Assembly: GCA_036794825.1 (NCBI GenBank)
Contig: DAIRGA010000030.1
Span: 1-61,662 of the forward strand
DNA: 61,662 nucleotides
DNA from: RZYY01 sp036794825
GTDB lineage: Bacteria; Bacteroidota; Bacteroidia; Bacteroidales; 4484-276
Reading direction: 5' to 3'
Position 1 is the first letter of the stretch, and each line of letters opens with the position of its first letter. A model generated the notes under the pieces. It searched no databases. It saw nothing but the letters and a program-made list of their open reading frames with translations, and was not told where the DNA came from. This document shows, piece by piece, positions 6,378 through 15,805 of the stretch. The translations under genes and the position numbers were made by a program.

Positions 6378-8942
6378 TTAATTATCTCCAAAATAGAGCA
6401 GTGCTGGCTGTTTTAGCTTAATGAGATAGGACTTTTTAGGCAAAAGGAACTCAAGTGTTGTGATATCCTGTTCAGGCCAGAAAATGGCGATACCTGCTGC
6501 ATCACGGATGATTTCAATAGTGCCTGAAGGATTGGTAGTCAGATCATTAACCGAAACAGGCTGCTCGGAAAGTACCGGAATAAGGTTCCAGCCTGATTTG
6601 AGATCGAGAATTTTGGTCAGATGCCTGGTTCCTTCTATATCGAGGGTAAAGTTTGCCGAAGATTTGAAGAAGTACCCTGTTGTTTCATCCCATCGTATCA
6701 GGGTGCTTTGGGGGTTTCCGGGCTGGTAAAATCCTGAAAGATTTTCCAGCATGAGAAGGGTGTCGGTGGTAAACAACGCTTCAAGGTATTCCGCAGTTGG
6801 AACAAGATTTCCCGAAAAACCATTCCATCCTTCCCGGATGTTAAACAATTCATTTACAATGGTTCTGTCTGGTTTTGAAACATTAAAATCATCAAAGAAA
6901 AAACCAGCCCTCCCGATTGAAGCATCGCTGCTGAACCAAAAACCAAGCAGCACATGTCCGCCGCAATAATTTTTCAGCGATATCCATTCTTTAACCCATT
7001 CATCCTGCTTTCCTCTATAGACATAGGTTTCGGGTTCGTTAAGGATAAAATCGTTGTCCATAAATCTTCCCCTCAAAGGCGTCCAGGTGACTCCACTGTC
7101 CGCGGAGGCCATCAACTTCACCCAGTCTTTGCCGCCGTTCAGATCCCATGAAGCATAGAAGGTAAGCCAGGCGCAGGTTGTATTGGTCAGATCAATGGGT
7201 TGCTTTAATATTACGTTGGTATTTTCGTTGCTGGGGTAAACCCCTCCGGGAGCATTAGCAATGGAACTTTGTGGTGACTTTGAGCGCAGGTTAGTGCTGT
7301 TCCATTTGCTGCTTGCCGTCCAGTTAGCCAACGAAGAGCAGGGATCGAAGAACAGGGGGGCTCCGGTTCCATAAATTTTTGTGATCGTATCGGCGAAAGT
7401 AAATCCTTCGGCATTCAATACTACCCTGAACTTAATTTCGTCTCCGGTTCTTAATCCAGGTCGCAGCAGGTACTGGATTGAATCGTTCAGAATTATATTC
7501 AGACTGCTGGAATAAAAATTCTTAGCGCTTTGTATCTGAAGTATGGCATCATTCAGAGGTTCAAACTCTACGCTGAAAGGTTTGTCTGCCAGCCCGATAC
7601 GTTTTACGCCATAAGTCAGCCATCCGCTTTGACTACTGAGGTTGATTGGTGTAAAGTCAAAGAAATTGGCATAAAACCCGGCCAGGCGGGCAGCCATGAT
7701 GTTCTGATAGAGATTCTCCTGGCATTGAGGAATGATTCTTACTACTTCCGGCCAGAAACCGTCCTGGTTGGTTCCGACCTCGCAGGTAAATGCCATAGAG
7801 GCTTGCTTGGTGGATTGCTCACCATACATCCAGTCGCATGCGTCACCGTTGACAACGTAAAGTAAAGCGCCCGGAACGCCATACCTGTAATCATTCTGGC
7901 GGGTTAATACAGCGCCAAACTCCTGGTAAAGGTTGTGATCGGGAGAAAGTAAAAATGAAACATATCCCCATGGATGCAGGAGGAGGCCGCCGTAAGTGTG
8001 GAAATTCATAGTGATGGAGAAATTGTATTGCTCGCAAAAATCCCGTACAAGTTGTGTTTCTTTTTCCGAAAATGGCGCATTACCCCTGAAAGTAGTGCTT
8101 GATGGGATCGGGGAGGAGCCAAAATCGTTGTACGCCCACATATATCCGAAATTGCGGTTGTTGTCCACACCATAGGAGCCGTCGTTGTTTAAACGGCGGT
8201 TTTTTCGCCACATACCGCCACCAGCAGGGTTGGTGGTCTGGTTGTAAATATATCCGTCAGGGTTCACGCAAGGAATAAAGTACAATTCGGTATTGTCAAT
8301 GAGGCCGGTAATTTCGTCATCAACACCATATTTTTCAAGAATATAGTACATAAAATAGAGCATCTGCTGCATTGAGCCGGGTTCCCGGCCATGGGTGAGT
8401 GCAGTGTAAAGTACGCGTGGCTTGTTTTGTGTGGAAGATGGATTATTGGATATTCTCTGCCAGTACAGCGGTCTTCCTTCCACCGTGAGTCCGCCTGGAA
8501 TAACTGACCGGGCAGAAATCAGGCCGGGATAAAGCTGAACCATATTATCCATGTGCGACAGAATTTGGCTATAAGTGCTGAATCCCCCCATCGAGCCAAG
8601 CGAAAAACCTGTCGGGATGGTGTAACGGCCACTGCGTTTTTGCTCATCCATCACATTTTCGATGTCAGCATCCCGGTTGCGTTCCCGGTAAAAATCGTCA
8701 ATATCCTCAATAAGTACCTTGTAATTTAATTCACTGGATTTTAATTGATTAAGCTCAGTGTCCGATATCTCGAGCCATACAAATTCATCCGGCTGAATGT
8801 AATCAATAGCAATACCCAAACGGTGTATTTCCTGGATGGATTCCGATTGAAAGGGGACCTCAATCCGATGGTATCTCTCAGTTTGAGAAGAGAGAAGTTG
8901 ATAAAAAAACAATGTGATTATGGCGGCAATCAACAACTTCAT
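6378..8942 (-). CDS. Secreted M14 family zinc carboxypeptidase with C-terminal beta domains
   Basis: This is an 854-residue exported metallopeptidase. After a signal peptide (MKLLIAAIITLFFYQLLSSQ) there is a propeptide-like segment to about residue 115, then an M14 catalytic domain to about residue 430. The zinc ligands are His184 and Glu187 in THGREPG and His315 in MNFHTYGG; the catalytic Glu is Glu388 in CEVGTNQ. Residues ~540-690 resemble the MAM-like, immune-inhibitor-A-type adhesion module (WLTFYASWDLNGGKDWVKLMASADSG). The tail has GWNGFSGNLVP and GWNLIPVLS repeats. No canonical T9SS sorting domain is seen at the end, unlike the two other large secreted proteins here. It probably digests peptides outside the cell or in the periplasm. 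Confidence 0.88.
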   Translation of the reverse strand: MKLLIAAIITLFFYQLLSSQTERYHRIEVPFQSESIQEIHRLGIAIDYIQPDEFVWLEISDTELNQLKSSELNYKVLIEDIDDFYRERNRDADIENVMDEQKRSGRYTIPTGFSLGSMGGFSTYSQILSHMDNMVQLYPGLISARSVIPGGLTVEGRPLYWQRISNNPSSTQNKPRVLYTALTHGREPGSMQQMLYFMYYILEKYGVDDEITGLIDNTELYFIPCVNPDGYIYNQTTNPAGGGMWRKNRRLNNDGSYGVDNNRNFGYMWAYNDFGSSPIPSSTTFRGNAPFSEKETQLVRDFCEQYNFSITMNFHTYGGLLLHPWGYVSFLLSPDHNLYQEFGAVLTRQNDYRYGVPGALLYVVNGDACDWMYGEQSTKQASMAFTCEVGTNQDGFWPEVVRIIPQCQENLYQNIMAARLAGFYANFFDFTPINLSSQSGWLTYGVKRIGLADKPFSVEFEPLNDAILQIQSAKNFYSSSLNIILNDSIQYLLRPGLRTGDEIKFRVVLNAEGFTFADTITKIYGTGAPLFFDPCSSLANWTASSKWNSTNLRSKSPQSSIANAPGGVYPSNENTNVILKQPIDLTNTTCAWLTFYASWDLNGGKDWVKLMASADSGVTWTPLRGRFMDNDFILNEPETYVYRGKQDEWVKEWISLKNYCGGHVLLGFWFSSDASIGRAGFFFDDFNVSKPDRTIVNELFNIREGWNGFSGNLVPTAEYLEALFTTDTLLMLENLSGFYQPGNPQSTLIRWDETTGYFFKSSANFTLDIEGTRHLTKILDLKSGWNLIPVLSEQPVSVNDLTTNPSGTIEIIRDAAGIAIFWPEQDITTLEFLLPKKSYLIKLKQPALLYFGDN

Positions 8943-8978
8943 TTCCTGAAAAGACTGACTTGTAAACGTAAGTGATTA

Positions 8979-9010
8979 CAAACATACTCCAAAATCACGC
9001 ATTAAGTCAA
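8979..9010 (-). promoter_or_regulatory. Probable promoter of the M14 peptidase gene
   Basis: On the minus strand a TATGTTTG box (8979-8986) matches TAnnTTTG, with a TTG at 9008-9010 spaced 21 bases upstream as the -33 element. The start codon lies about 37 bases downstream of the box. The remaining gap to 9119 shows nothing else. Confidence 0.45.
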
Positions 9011-9119
9011 TCATAGAGCTATTTTTAATCATTTTTATAAGTTCAAGGCGCCGGGAATTGATTGGGCTTTGCAAGGCAAACGCATGACGATTGATGACTT
9101 CCATGACAATTTCTAATGA

Positions 9120-9896
9120 TCAACTACCTGACATTGTGTTTTTTACGTCAATCAATTTGGCCAGGATACTGATGGCGATCTCTTCCGGTGTCTGGGCATT
9201 GAAGGGCACACCAATAGGCATGTCAATTTTTTCAATCTCAGCTTGTGTAAGGATTTTGTTATCCAGGTAAAAGCGTTTGGCTTCAGCTACTTTTCGTTTA
9301 CTGCCAATCATTCCGAGGTAGGCAAACTCCTTTTTGGCTAAAACTGATGTAACTTCCTGGTCGTAAGCATGTTTTGGTGTAACCACCACAAAGTAGGTAT
9401 TGCTGTCGGATTCGTAAGCTTTTGCTTCAGCGGCAAAATCACCATTTATCGCTTCAAAACCAAGCTGTTGCATTTTTTCAGCAAATTCGGAACGTTCGTC
9501 CACAAATATTACCCTGAACCCGAAATCAGTTGCGTACTTTCCCAGGGCAAATCCAACATGTCCGGCGCCAAAAATCACCAGCCCGGACTGTGGAACAACT
9601 GGCTCAACATACACCTCCATAGTTCCGCCGCATTGCATCGCCAGGTCGTCCTCCAGGTTAAAGGAAAGCATTTCCGGTTGCGATTTTTTGCAAAGGAGCA
9701 GTGCCTCTTCGATTACTCTTTTTTCGATGCTGCCGCCGCCGATTGTGCCGACAATTTGGCCATCTTCAATAACCAGCATCTTCGATCCTGCTTTGCGCGG
9801 CGTTGATCCGGAGGTTCTGGTTACAATGCAAAGGGAGGCTCTTTTTCCAGCTTTGCTGATTTCATCTAATTTTGCCAGAATTTCTTTTAAAATCAT
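9120..9896 (-). CDS. XdhC/CoxI family protein
   Basis: This 258-residue protein belongs to the XdhC/CoxI family, whose members bind molybdenum cofactor and help its sulfuration and insertion into xanthine dehydrogenase-type enzymes. The N-terminal XdhC_CoxI domain shows SLCIVTRTSGSTPRKAGSKM and the QIVGTIGGGSIEKRVIEEA segment. The C-terminal Rossmann domain has VIFGAGHVGFALG, VTPKHAYD and a LGMIGSKRK loop. No molybdenum hydroxylase subunits are found in the window, so its client is elsewhere or it acts in a related process. It is divergent from prmC with 18 bases between the starts. Confidence 0.88.
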   Translation of the reverse strand: MILKEILAKLDEISKAGKRASLCIVTRTSGSTPRKAGSKMLVIEDGQIVGTIGGGSIEKRVIEEALLLCKKSQPEMLSFNLEDDLAMQCGGTMEVYVEPVVPQSGLVIFGAGHVGFALGKYATDFGFRVIFVDERSEFAEKMQQLGFEAINGDFAAEAKAYESDSNTYFVVVTPKHAYDQEVTSVLAKKEFAYLGMIGSKRKVAEAKRFYLDNKILTQAEIEKIDMPIGVPFNAQTPEEIAISILAKLIDVKNTMSGS

Positions 9897-9914
9897 CGTT
9901 ATAAATATTTTAGC

Positions 9915-10784
9915 GTGAATTTTTCGACTAACAAAATTAAGGATATCCGCGAAACCTATCTTCGTGAACTCGGGTTGATTTATTCTGAGCAGGAGGCTTC
10001 GGCGCTTTTCGACCTGGTGACCGAATACCGGCTGGGGTTAAAGAGGCTCGACCGTATTCTCAACCCTGATCTCAGGTTGAGTGAGTCGGAAATACTGAAA
10101 GTTCATTTCGATATTAAAGAGTTGAAAAAGCTGCGCCCGGTTCAGTATATTTTCGGTGAAGCGTGGTTTGGAGACCTCAGGCTTAAGGTGAATGAGCACG
10201 TATTGATCCCGCGCCCTGAAACGGAGGAGCTGAGTGCCTGGGTGGCTGATGACCTCAAAACTCACCCCGGAATTTCGATTCTCGATATCGGTACCGGGAG
10301 TGGTTGCATTGCTTTATCCCTTGCAGCTAAATTGCCGTCTGCGGTTATATCAGCCTGCGATATCAGTTCAGGTGCTCTGGAGATAGCCAGAGAAAATGCT
10401 GCACGACTAAAGTTGAAAACGAATCTTTTCAGGATGGATATTTTCGACAGGAACGCCTGGCCAGCTCTTTCGGCCTACGACGTGATAGTCAGTAATCCGC
10501 CTTACGTTACTTTTTCCGACAAAAAAGAGATGCTGCCTAATGTCCTGAATTATGAGCCGCCAATTGCACTTTTTGTCAGCGATGATAATCCTTTGATCTA
10601 TTACATTGAAATACTTGAATTTAGCCGGGATCATCTAAACTCTTCCGGTAAGATTTATTTTGAGATAAACAAGCGTTTTGGCCGTGAGATGTTTGAACTG
10701 CTGTCAGCTTATGGTTTTGAAAATGTTGAAATAAGAAAAGACCTTTCAGGCCACGACCGGATGGCAGGTGCAACAAAACCTTAA
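9915..10784 (+). CDS. prmC: Peptide chain release factor N5-glutamine methyltransferase PrmC
   Basis: PrmC methylates the glutamine of the GGQ motif in release factors RF1/RF2 and so supports translation termination. At 289 residues the length is typical. There is an N-terminal helical domain, the linker VLIPRPETEEL, the SAM loop ILDIGTGSGCIALSLA and the catalytic motif SNPPYV, which is diagnostic for glutamine/adenine N-methylation. The frame begins at a GTG at 9915, 18 bases from the divergent xdhC start. The only upstream alternatives would overlap xdhC, so I keep the GTG. Confidence 0.93.
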   Translation: MNFSTNKIKDIRETYLRELGLIYSEQEASALFDLVTEYRLGLKRLDRILNPDLRLSESEILKVHFDIKELKKLRPVQYIFGEAWFGDLRLKVNEHVLIPRPETEELSAWVADDLKTHPGISILDIGTGSGCIALSLAAKLPSAVISACDISSGALEIARENAARLKLKTNLFRMDIFDRNAWPALSAYDVIVSNPPYVTFSDKKEMLPNVLNYEPPIALFVSDDNPLIYYIEILEFSRDHLNSSGKIYFEINKRFGREMFELLSAYGFENVEIRKDLSGHDRMAGATKP

Positions 10785-10808
10785 AAGCTAAACGGCAAAA
10801 TTCCGGAA

Positions 10809-11300
10809 TCAATCTTCGAGCAGGAGCATTTGCAGGGATTCCAGCGTACGCTCATAGATTCCGCGGGCATTACTTTCCCTGGGGCCAGCAATGTTGAGGT
10901 GCTTCACCTGATATTTATTCAGCCATTTTTTAATTTTTCTCACTTCAGCCGAAGCATCTGCTGAGTCCAGTTTCCAGACAAACAAGGGCTTGTTGTGAAT
11001 GGAAGTCATTTCAATCGTGATGTTAGTCCCCCGGTCCATTTCATCAAAGCAAATAATCAGGGTTGCATCGCAATCTACCACATTCAATTCGGTTCGCAGG
11101 TCGTTGTTTGATCCATAGACCGGACGCAGTGGATACCTGAGGTTGATGGGTCCATCTTCAGCCATCCTGCCGGGCGCGCACCAGCCGCTGCAACTGATGT
11201 TGTGGCAAAGGGCAAAATCAAGCGCGGCACGATCTACACCGGTTTGCCCGCCCGAATGTATCACCGGGCTATTTCTTCGGTATTTCACTGATAAAGTCAC
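10809..11300 (-). CDS. Putative molybdenum-cofactor carrier / YpsA-like SLOG protein
   Basis: This 163-residue protein matches the 'putative molybdenum carrier' family. Its start VIHSGGQTGVDRAALDFAL and the block GWCAPGRMAEDGPINLRYPL form the nucleotide-binding fold of the SLOG superfamily. A second conserved block is ATLIICFDEMDRGTNITIEM. Members bind Moco or nucleotides in the cytoplasm, though the function of most is unproven. The start codon lies 32 bases inside the 3' end of the phosphate transporter gene, which implies co-transcription with it. An XdhC protein, also linked to Moco, is encoded close by on the far side of prmC. Confidence 0.75.
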   Translation of the reverse strand: MTLSVKYRRNSPVIHSGGQTGVDRAALDFALCHNISCSGWCAPGRMAEDGPINLRYPLRPVYGSNNDLRTELNVVDCDATLIICFDEMDRGTNITIEMTSIHNKPLFVWKLDSADASAEVRKIKKWLNKYQVKHLNIAGPRESNARGIYERTLESLQMLLLED

Positions 11301-13524
11301 GTTGGGATTTTAATAAATTGATAGAGTAGAGGAGGAGATTTTTGGTTTCAGCTAGAATGTCGAAGTATAGCAAACTGGTGCGTGTGTGCAACTGTTTTTC
11401 CTTTAATCGTTTAACCTGATTTTTACGGTTCTCGGCAATCAGCAGCAGCAGTGCCTGTTGTTTTTGAATAATCTGATCGAGATCGCTGTATTTTTTGGAT
11501 TTGATCTTGGCAATGATCTCTTTATAAAGTTCCGAAATGCCAAGGTAAATTTCGTTGAATTCCTTCATCTGATCCTCATCCAGTCCGGTGTGGTTGTTTT
11601 CGACATGCTCAAAGGAAGGATTGGCCATATAATTGAGGCAATGGGCTATTTCGCGCAGATAATCCACACTCTGAACATAATAATGCCCTGTATCAATCTG
11701 ATCAACCTGAAGGTGCATCACGGTTTCGTTCACATTGTCCTTGATCCTTTTGGTTTTTTTATTGAATTTCCTGACATCTTTTTTCAGCTCCTTCAGGATC
11801 AAACGGTCTTCGTCAGATAAGCCTTTTATAAGTTGCTCATAAAAACCCGGAACTTTATCAAGTGCGCTGACAGTGTGTTTGATGCATTTTTCAAAAACAC
11901 TGGAAGCGCTTGTAATCTCTTCTATTTCCATCTCGGCAACTTCGGCTGCTTTTTCCTTTTGTTTTGATTTGTGGATCAGGTAAGTGCGGTAAATGAAAAA
12001 CATCACCAGAAGCACCACTACACCAATAGCTACTATTCCGCCGTAATAGATCACTACCGCAATTATCATCGAGATGGTTAATGCAACAACGGCAGTGAGA
12101 AACCAACCTCCAATAACCGAGAATACACCCTGAACCCTGTAAACGGCGCTGTCTCTTCCCCAGGCACGGTCGGCCAGCGAAGTTCCCATTGCTACCATGA
12201 ACGTTACATAAGTGGTTGACAAAGGCAGCTTTAACGAAGTTCCAACGGCAATCAGGGCGGCTGCTACCACCAGGTTCACCGATGCCCGGATTACATCGAA
12301 AGAGGCTGCATCTTTGGTAGGCGCGCTGTTGCGGACACTCTTGGGCATCTGAAATCTTTTGTCAATTCTGCTGCGGATAACGTCGGGTACAACTTGCACA
12401 AGCGACTTATTGAGCTTTAAGGTGCCTCTTACAACCGACCTTGAAAGTGGCGAAGCACCAAATCTCTCTTCACCTCCGCCTTGCCGGGCTAAATCCACTG
12501 AGGTAGTTATCACGGACTTGGCTTTTTTCGAAAACCACAGTGTTATCACCATAACTGCGCCGGCTGCAAGAAGGTATAGGGTATTGGTCATAATCGGGCG
12601 AGATAATGAACCCATAAAAAATGTATCGGGTGTTGCTCCGGGCGTTGCCTTAAAACTCTGATAAGACTCGTAACCTGCCAGTGGAACCCCGATAAAATTC
12701 ACCAGGTCGTTACCCGCAAAAGCAAAGGCAAGAGCAAATGTACCTACCAGAACAATAACTTTTGGAACAGAAACTTTGAAAAGCCAGTCTAAAAGTTGCA
12801 GAAGCCCGGTCCAGAAAAGGAAACCGTAAATGATGATGTGCATGGTGTGAGTGTCGAGCCATGCGGCCATTTCTGGTGTGATGAATGACGCTCCTTTAGC
12901 ACCTTTAAGAATCATGAAAAATGTAATGGCGGTGATAGACAAACCGCCGTAAATGGCGCCATAATATTTCAGCGTCTTGTGATAGCTGAAAGTAAACACC
13001 AGCCTGGCCAGGTACTGCACCAAAGCGCCGACAGTGAATGCGATTATCACCGAAATAAGAATACCCGAAATAATTGCCAGGGCTTTGGCAGAATTGATGT
13101 ATTTACCAAGTTCAGCAAGGCTTTCATCAGAAATCGAGATTTTGATCAGCGACACAGCTACAGCAGCTCCCAGCAGTTCAAAAACGATGGAGACAGTTGT
13201 AGAAGTGGGCAGGCCGAAAGTATTAAACAAATCCAGCAAAATGATGTCGGTTACCATTACTGCCAGAAAAATGACCATGATCTCAGAAAAGGTAAATTCT
13301 CCGGGGTGAAAGATGCCGCTTCGGGCTACCTCCATCAGCCCGCTCGAGAAGGTTGCCCCGATGGCTACTCCAAGACTGGCTACAATCATTATTACATGCA
13401 TTGGAGCTACTTTTGAACCAACAGCCGAGTTTAAAAAGTTCACAGCATCGTTGCTTACCCCAACCACAAGGTCGGAGATTGCGAATGCCACAAGTACGAT
13501 AACAATTATGAGATAAATATCCAT
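11269..13524 (-). CDS. PiT-family inorganic phosphate transporter with C-terminal PhoU-like domain
   Basis: This 751-residue inner-membrane protein imports inorganic phosphate using an ion gradient. It carries the two PiT signature halves: SDLVVGVSNDAVNFLNSAVGS near the N terminus and FAFAGNDLVNFIGVPLAGYES mid-protein, each with the ND residues of the substrate site, plus LPTSTTVSIVFELLGAA and LPLSTTYVTFMVAMGTSLA. About 10 membrane segments are seen. The last ~220 residues are soluble and helical (EITSASSVFEKCIKHTVSALDKVPG), a PhoU-like extension common in Bacteroidota PiT proteins. It lies just downstream of a second, unrelated phosphate carrier gene. Confidence 0.92.
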   Translation of the reverse strand: MDIYLIIVIVLVAFAISDLVVGVSNDAVNFLNSAVGSKVAPMHVIMIVASLGVAIGATFSSGLMEVARSGIFHPGEFTFSEIMVIFLAVMVTDIILLDLFNTFGLPTSTTVSIVFELLGAAVAVSLIKISISDESLAELGKYINSAKALAIISGILISVIIAFTVGALVQYLARLVFTFSYHKTLKYYGAIYGGLSITAITFFMILKGAKGASFITPEMAAWLDTHTMHIIIYGFLFWTGLLQLLDWLFKVSVPKVIVLVGTFALAFAFAGNDLVNFIGVPLAGYESYQSFKATPGATPDTFFMGSLSRPIMTNTLYLLAAGAVMVITLWFSKKAKSVITTSVDLARQGGGEERFGASPLSRSVVRGTLKLNKSLVQVVPDVIRSRIDKRFQMPKSVRNSAPTKDAASFDVIRASVNLVVAAALIAVGTSLKLPLSTTYVTFMVAMGTSLADRAWGRDSAVYRVQGVFSVIGGWFLTAVVALTISMIIAVVIYYGGIVAIGVVVLLVMFFIYRTYLIHKSKQKEKAAEVAEMEIEEITSASSVFEKCIKHTVSALDKVPGFYEQLIKGLSDEDRLILKELKKDVRKFNKKTKRIKDNVNETVMHLQVDQIDTGHYYVQSVDYLREIAHCLNYMANPSFEHVENNHTGLDEDQMKEFNEIYLGISELYKEIIAKIKSKKYSDLDQIIQKQQALLLLIAENRKNQVKRLKEKQLHTRTSLLYFDILAETKNLLLYSINLLKSQRDFISEIPKK

Positions 13525-13551
13525 TGAATTGATTATTTGGTTTTTACAATT

Positions 13552-15255
13552 TTATGATTGGCCATTAAGCGATTGGTTGACGTTGTAAATGTAATCTCCG
13601 ATTTTCTCAAGCAAACCAATCAGATTGCTAAAGTAAACCACTGTCTGATAAGGGTATTCGCTATTTTTCAACCCTTCCATGCTCGATTTTCTCAGGTCGT
13701 TTCTTAACTCATTGATCTCTGATTCCATAATTTTCACTCTTGCGAAATCAATTTTCCCGAAATCAACTTTCAAGTGTTCATTCATCAATTCTATTGATTG
13801 ATCTACTTTACCAATCATAAGATCAAGTTTTTCGCGCAGTTCCGGAGTGAACCATGCACCGGATTCGTTTTTGCGGGCAATGGTCAGCGACATCTGGTAA
13901 CACATATCAGCAATGTTTTCGAGATCGTCCACAATCTTTAACATAGCACGCAACTGGCGGCTTCCATTCTCGGTCAGGTTGCTCTGAAACAGCCTCGTGA
14001 TAAAGTTGGCAATGCTGATTTCCAGATCATCTATGCCCTCTTCGTACCTGTTTATCACTTTCAGTTTTTTGTAGAATTTGCGCTCATTTTTTTCGATAAG
14101 TAGGTCTGGGATCAATTTGAAAGTCCTGGCAATGTGAAGACCCATTTGCGCTACTTCCATCTTTACCTGAACCACAGACATCTCCGACACCGAAATTACA
14201 CCTGAACCAATGTATTTCAGCCCAAATTCGGATTTCTGTCCATTGGGCAGTAGCTTTAAACACAAATCATGAAAAGGTTTGAAGAAAATGACAAAAAGTA
14301 TGGTGTTGACAATATTAAAAGAGCTGTGAAAGATGGCAATTCCCATAGGCACAATCACTTCGATCGGTTTACCGGTTGTTTCCATCAAAAACCGGATGGA
14401 TTCCTCAATCCCTTTCAATAAGAATCCAAAAAGGGTAAAAGCCCAGATCACCCCGATTAAATTGAAAAGCAGATGAACAAGTGCTGTTCGTTTTGCTGCC
14501 CGGTTTCCCACCATCGAAGCAAAAATGGCAGTAAAAGTTGTTCCAATGTTTTCGCCCAAAACCATAGCCAGTGCATCATCCAGCGAAAGCCACTCCTGGT
14601 TTGCCAACACCATGGTAAGCGCTATAGTGGCGCTTGACGACTGAAATAGTATCGTAATCGCCATCCCAAGCCCAATAAAGACCAGGATGTTAATATAGCG
14701 GTAAGCGCTCAGTGAGTGCAGCGCATCAAAAATACCCGAAGTTTCGTCAATTGATGGGATATTTTGCTTGAAAAGGTAGAGCCCGACAAACAAAATGGCA
14801 AAACCCATGATAAATTCCGCCCTGACGCGGTGGATATTTTTTGCCGAAAAAAAGAATGGAAGCGCAATACCGACCAAAGGAAGAACAATCAGGTAAAAAT
14901 CGAATCCGCTTTTTATCCCGGCAAGGCTGATTATCCAGGCAGTGACAGTAGTGCCGATATTTGCGCCAAATACAATACCGATGGAGGCTTTAAATGAAAT
15001 CAGTCCGGCATTTACAAAGCTAAGCAGCATCACCGTGGTGGCTGATGAAGATTGTATGATTCCGGTAATCAAAATTCCAGCAAAAATGCTTTTCCAAAGG
15101 CTGGAAAACTTGCGGCTGAGCCAGTTCCGGATTTTTGAACCGGCAAATTTTTGAAGCGATTCGCTCATTACCTTCATCCCGTAAAGGAAAAACCCCATAG
15201 CCCCGATAAGGGTAAGTATCTGAACTACAGCTCCCAGGATGTCGGACATGCACAA
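13552..15255 (-). CDS. Na+/phosphate cotransporter (NptA/PNaS family) with PhoU-like tail
   Basis: This 567-residue protein of the Na/Pi-cotransporter family moves phosphate across the inner membrane with Na+. The two inverted repeats typical of the family are visible: GIIQSSSATTVMLLSFVNAG with GANIGTTVTAW, and LFQSSSATIALTMVLA with GENIGTTFTAIFAS. The C-terminal ~220 residues are helical with PhoU-like pattern. The frame opens at 15255; an internal ATG at 15249 (MSDILGAV) is also plausible. The gene ends 27 bases before the PiT gene starts, so both probably form one transcript. Confidence 0.9.
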   Translation of the reverse strand: MCMSDILGAVVQILTLIGAMGFFLYGMKVMSESLQKFAGSKIRNWLSRKFSSLWKSIFAGILITGIIQSSSATTVMLLSFVNAGLISFKASIGIVFGANIGTTVTAWIISLAGIKSGFDFYLIVLPLVGIALPFFFSAKNIHRVRAEFIMGFAILFVGLYLFKQNIPSIDETSGIFDALHSLSAYRYINILVFIGLGMAITILFQSSSATIALTMVLANQEWLSLDDALAMVLGENIGTTFTAIFASMVGNRAAKRTALVHLLFNLIGVIWAFTLFGFLLKGIEESIRFLMETTGKPIEVIVPMGIAIFHSSFNIVNTILFVIFFKPFHDLCLKLLPNGQKSEFGLKYIGSGVISVSEMSVVQVKMEVAQMGLHIARTFKLIPDLLIEKNERKFYKKLKVINRYEEGIDDLEISIANFITRLFQSNLTENGSRQLRAMLKIVDDLENIADMCYQMSLTIARKNESGAWFTPELREKLDLMIGKVDQSIELMNEHLKVDFGKIDFARVKIMESEINELRNDLRKSSMEGLKNSEYPYQTVVYFSNLIGLLEKIGDYIYNVNQSLNGQS

Positions 15256-15370
15256 TTATTTTTCGGAAAAACTGTGCAAAGTACCGACTTTTTGAGGATT
15301 TGATAATAGGTAATGAAAAAAATTAACGATTTATTAACCCCTCCGCTCCACAAATCTATTTTTGGCAAAA

Positions 15371-15466
15371 TAGACCAGCATAAGCAACCAACTGTCTTCC
15401 CTGTTGAAGCATAGATTTTTACCCATTAAAACAGCGGCCTCTATTTATGGCTGAGGTCTTTTTTGT
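15371..15466 (+). ncRNA. Candidate small RNA (promoter box plus terminator-like hairpin)
   Basis: A TATTTTTG box at 15357-15364 fits the Bacteroidota -7 element. About 70-95 bases downstream a hairpin (GGCCTC...GAGGTC, arms near 15436 and 15453, one G-T pair) is followed directly by six T residues, as in intrinsic terminators. No open frame of useful length lies between them. No homology to a known RNA is recognised, and the -33 element is poor, so this is only a candidate. Confidence 0.25.
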
Positions 15467-15722
15467 GGTTGGCATCACTAATGTAATCGGTTCAGGGAGA
15501 GAGATATCCAGCAAATTGATACTATGCTCGATTTAACCAGCAAAGGAATACAGGCGCTCAGGTTACATCTACTACTACATGCTGGTAACAGTTTGTCAGT
15601 TTGAATTTCATCGGGTAATGGGATGGAGGGACAGTGGGATAGCGGAGAAATGGGTGTTAACTTGCGCCTGCCGGCTTCTGAAACCAGTTCAACGCCAGAG
15701 GGCTTTTCTTTTTTAAGACGAA

Positions 15723-15744
15723 TATCTTTGTTGGCTTATCTTTG
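15723..15744 (+). promoter_or_regulatory. Twin -7 boxes upstream of the P-type ATPase gene
   Basis: TATCTTTG occurs twice, at 15723-15730 and 15737-15744, both exact matches to TAnnTTTG. Either could drive the ATPase gene, leaving a leader of about 55-70 bases to the GTG at 15806. A clear -33 element is not seen. Confidence 0.45.
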
Positions 15745-15805
15745 CGGAGAATTTTACAAATCACTGATGGAAAAGCATCGGAACATGCTTGTGGAGTATT
15801 GATCT

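Larger units (their letters stand above)
15256..15805. other. Long intergenic region between divergent nptA-like and P-type ATPase genes
   Basis: No coding gene is supported. The stretch contains a candidate small transcript (15371-15466) on the plus strand and two TATCTTTG boxes near 15723-15744 that probably serve the ATPase gene. On the minus strand near 15290 there is a TACTTTG sequence that could belong to the nptA-like promoter, but it lacks one spacer base. Confidence 0.5.
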
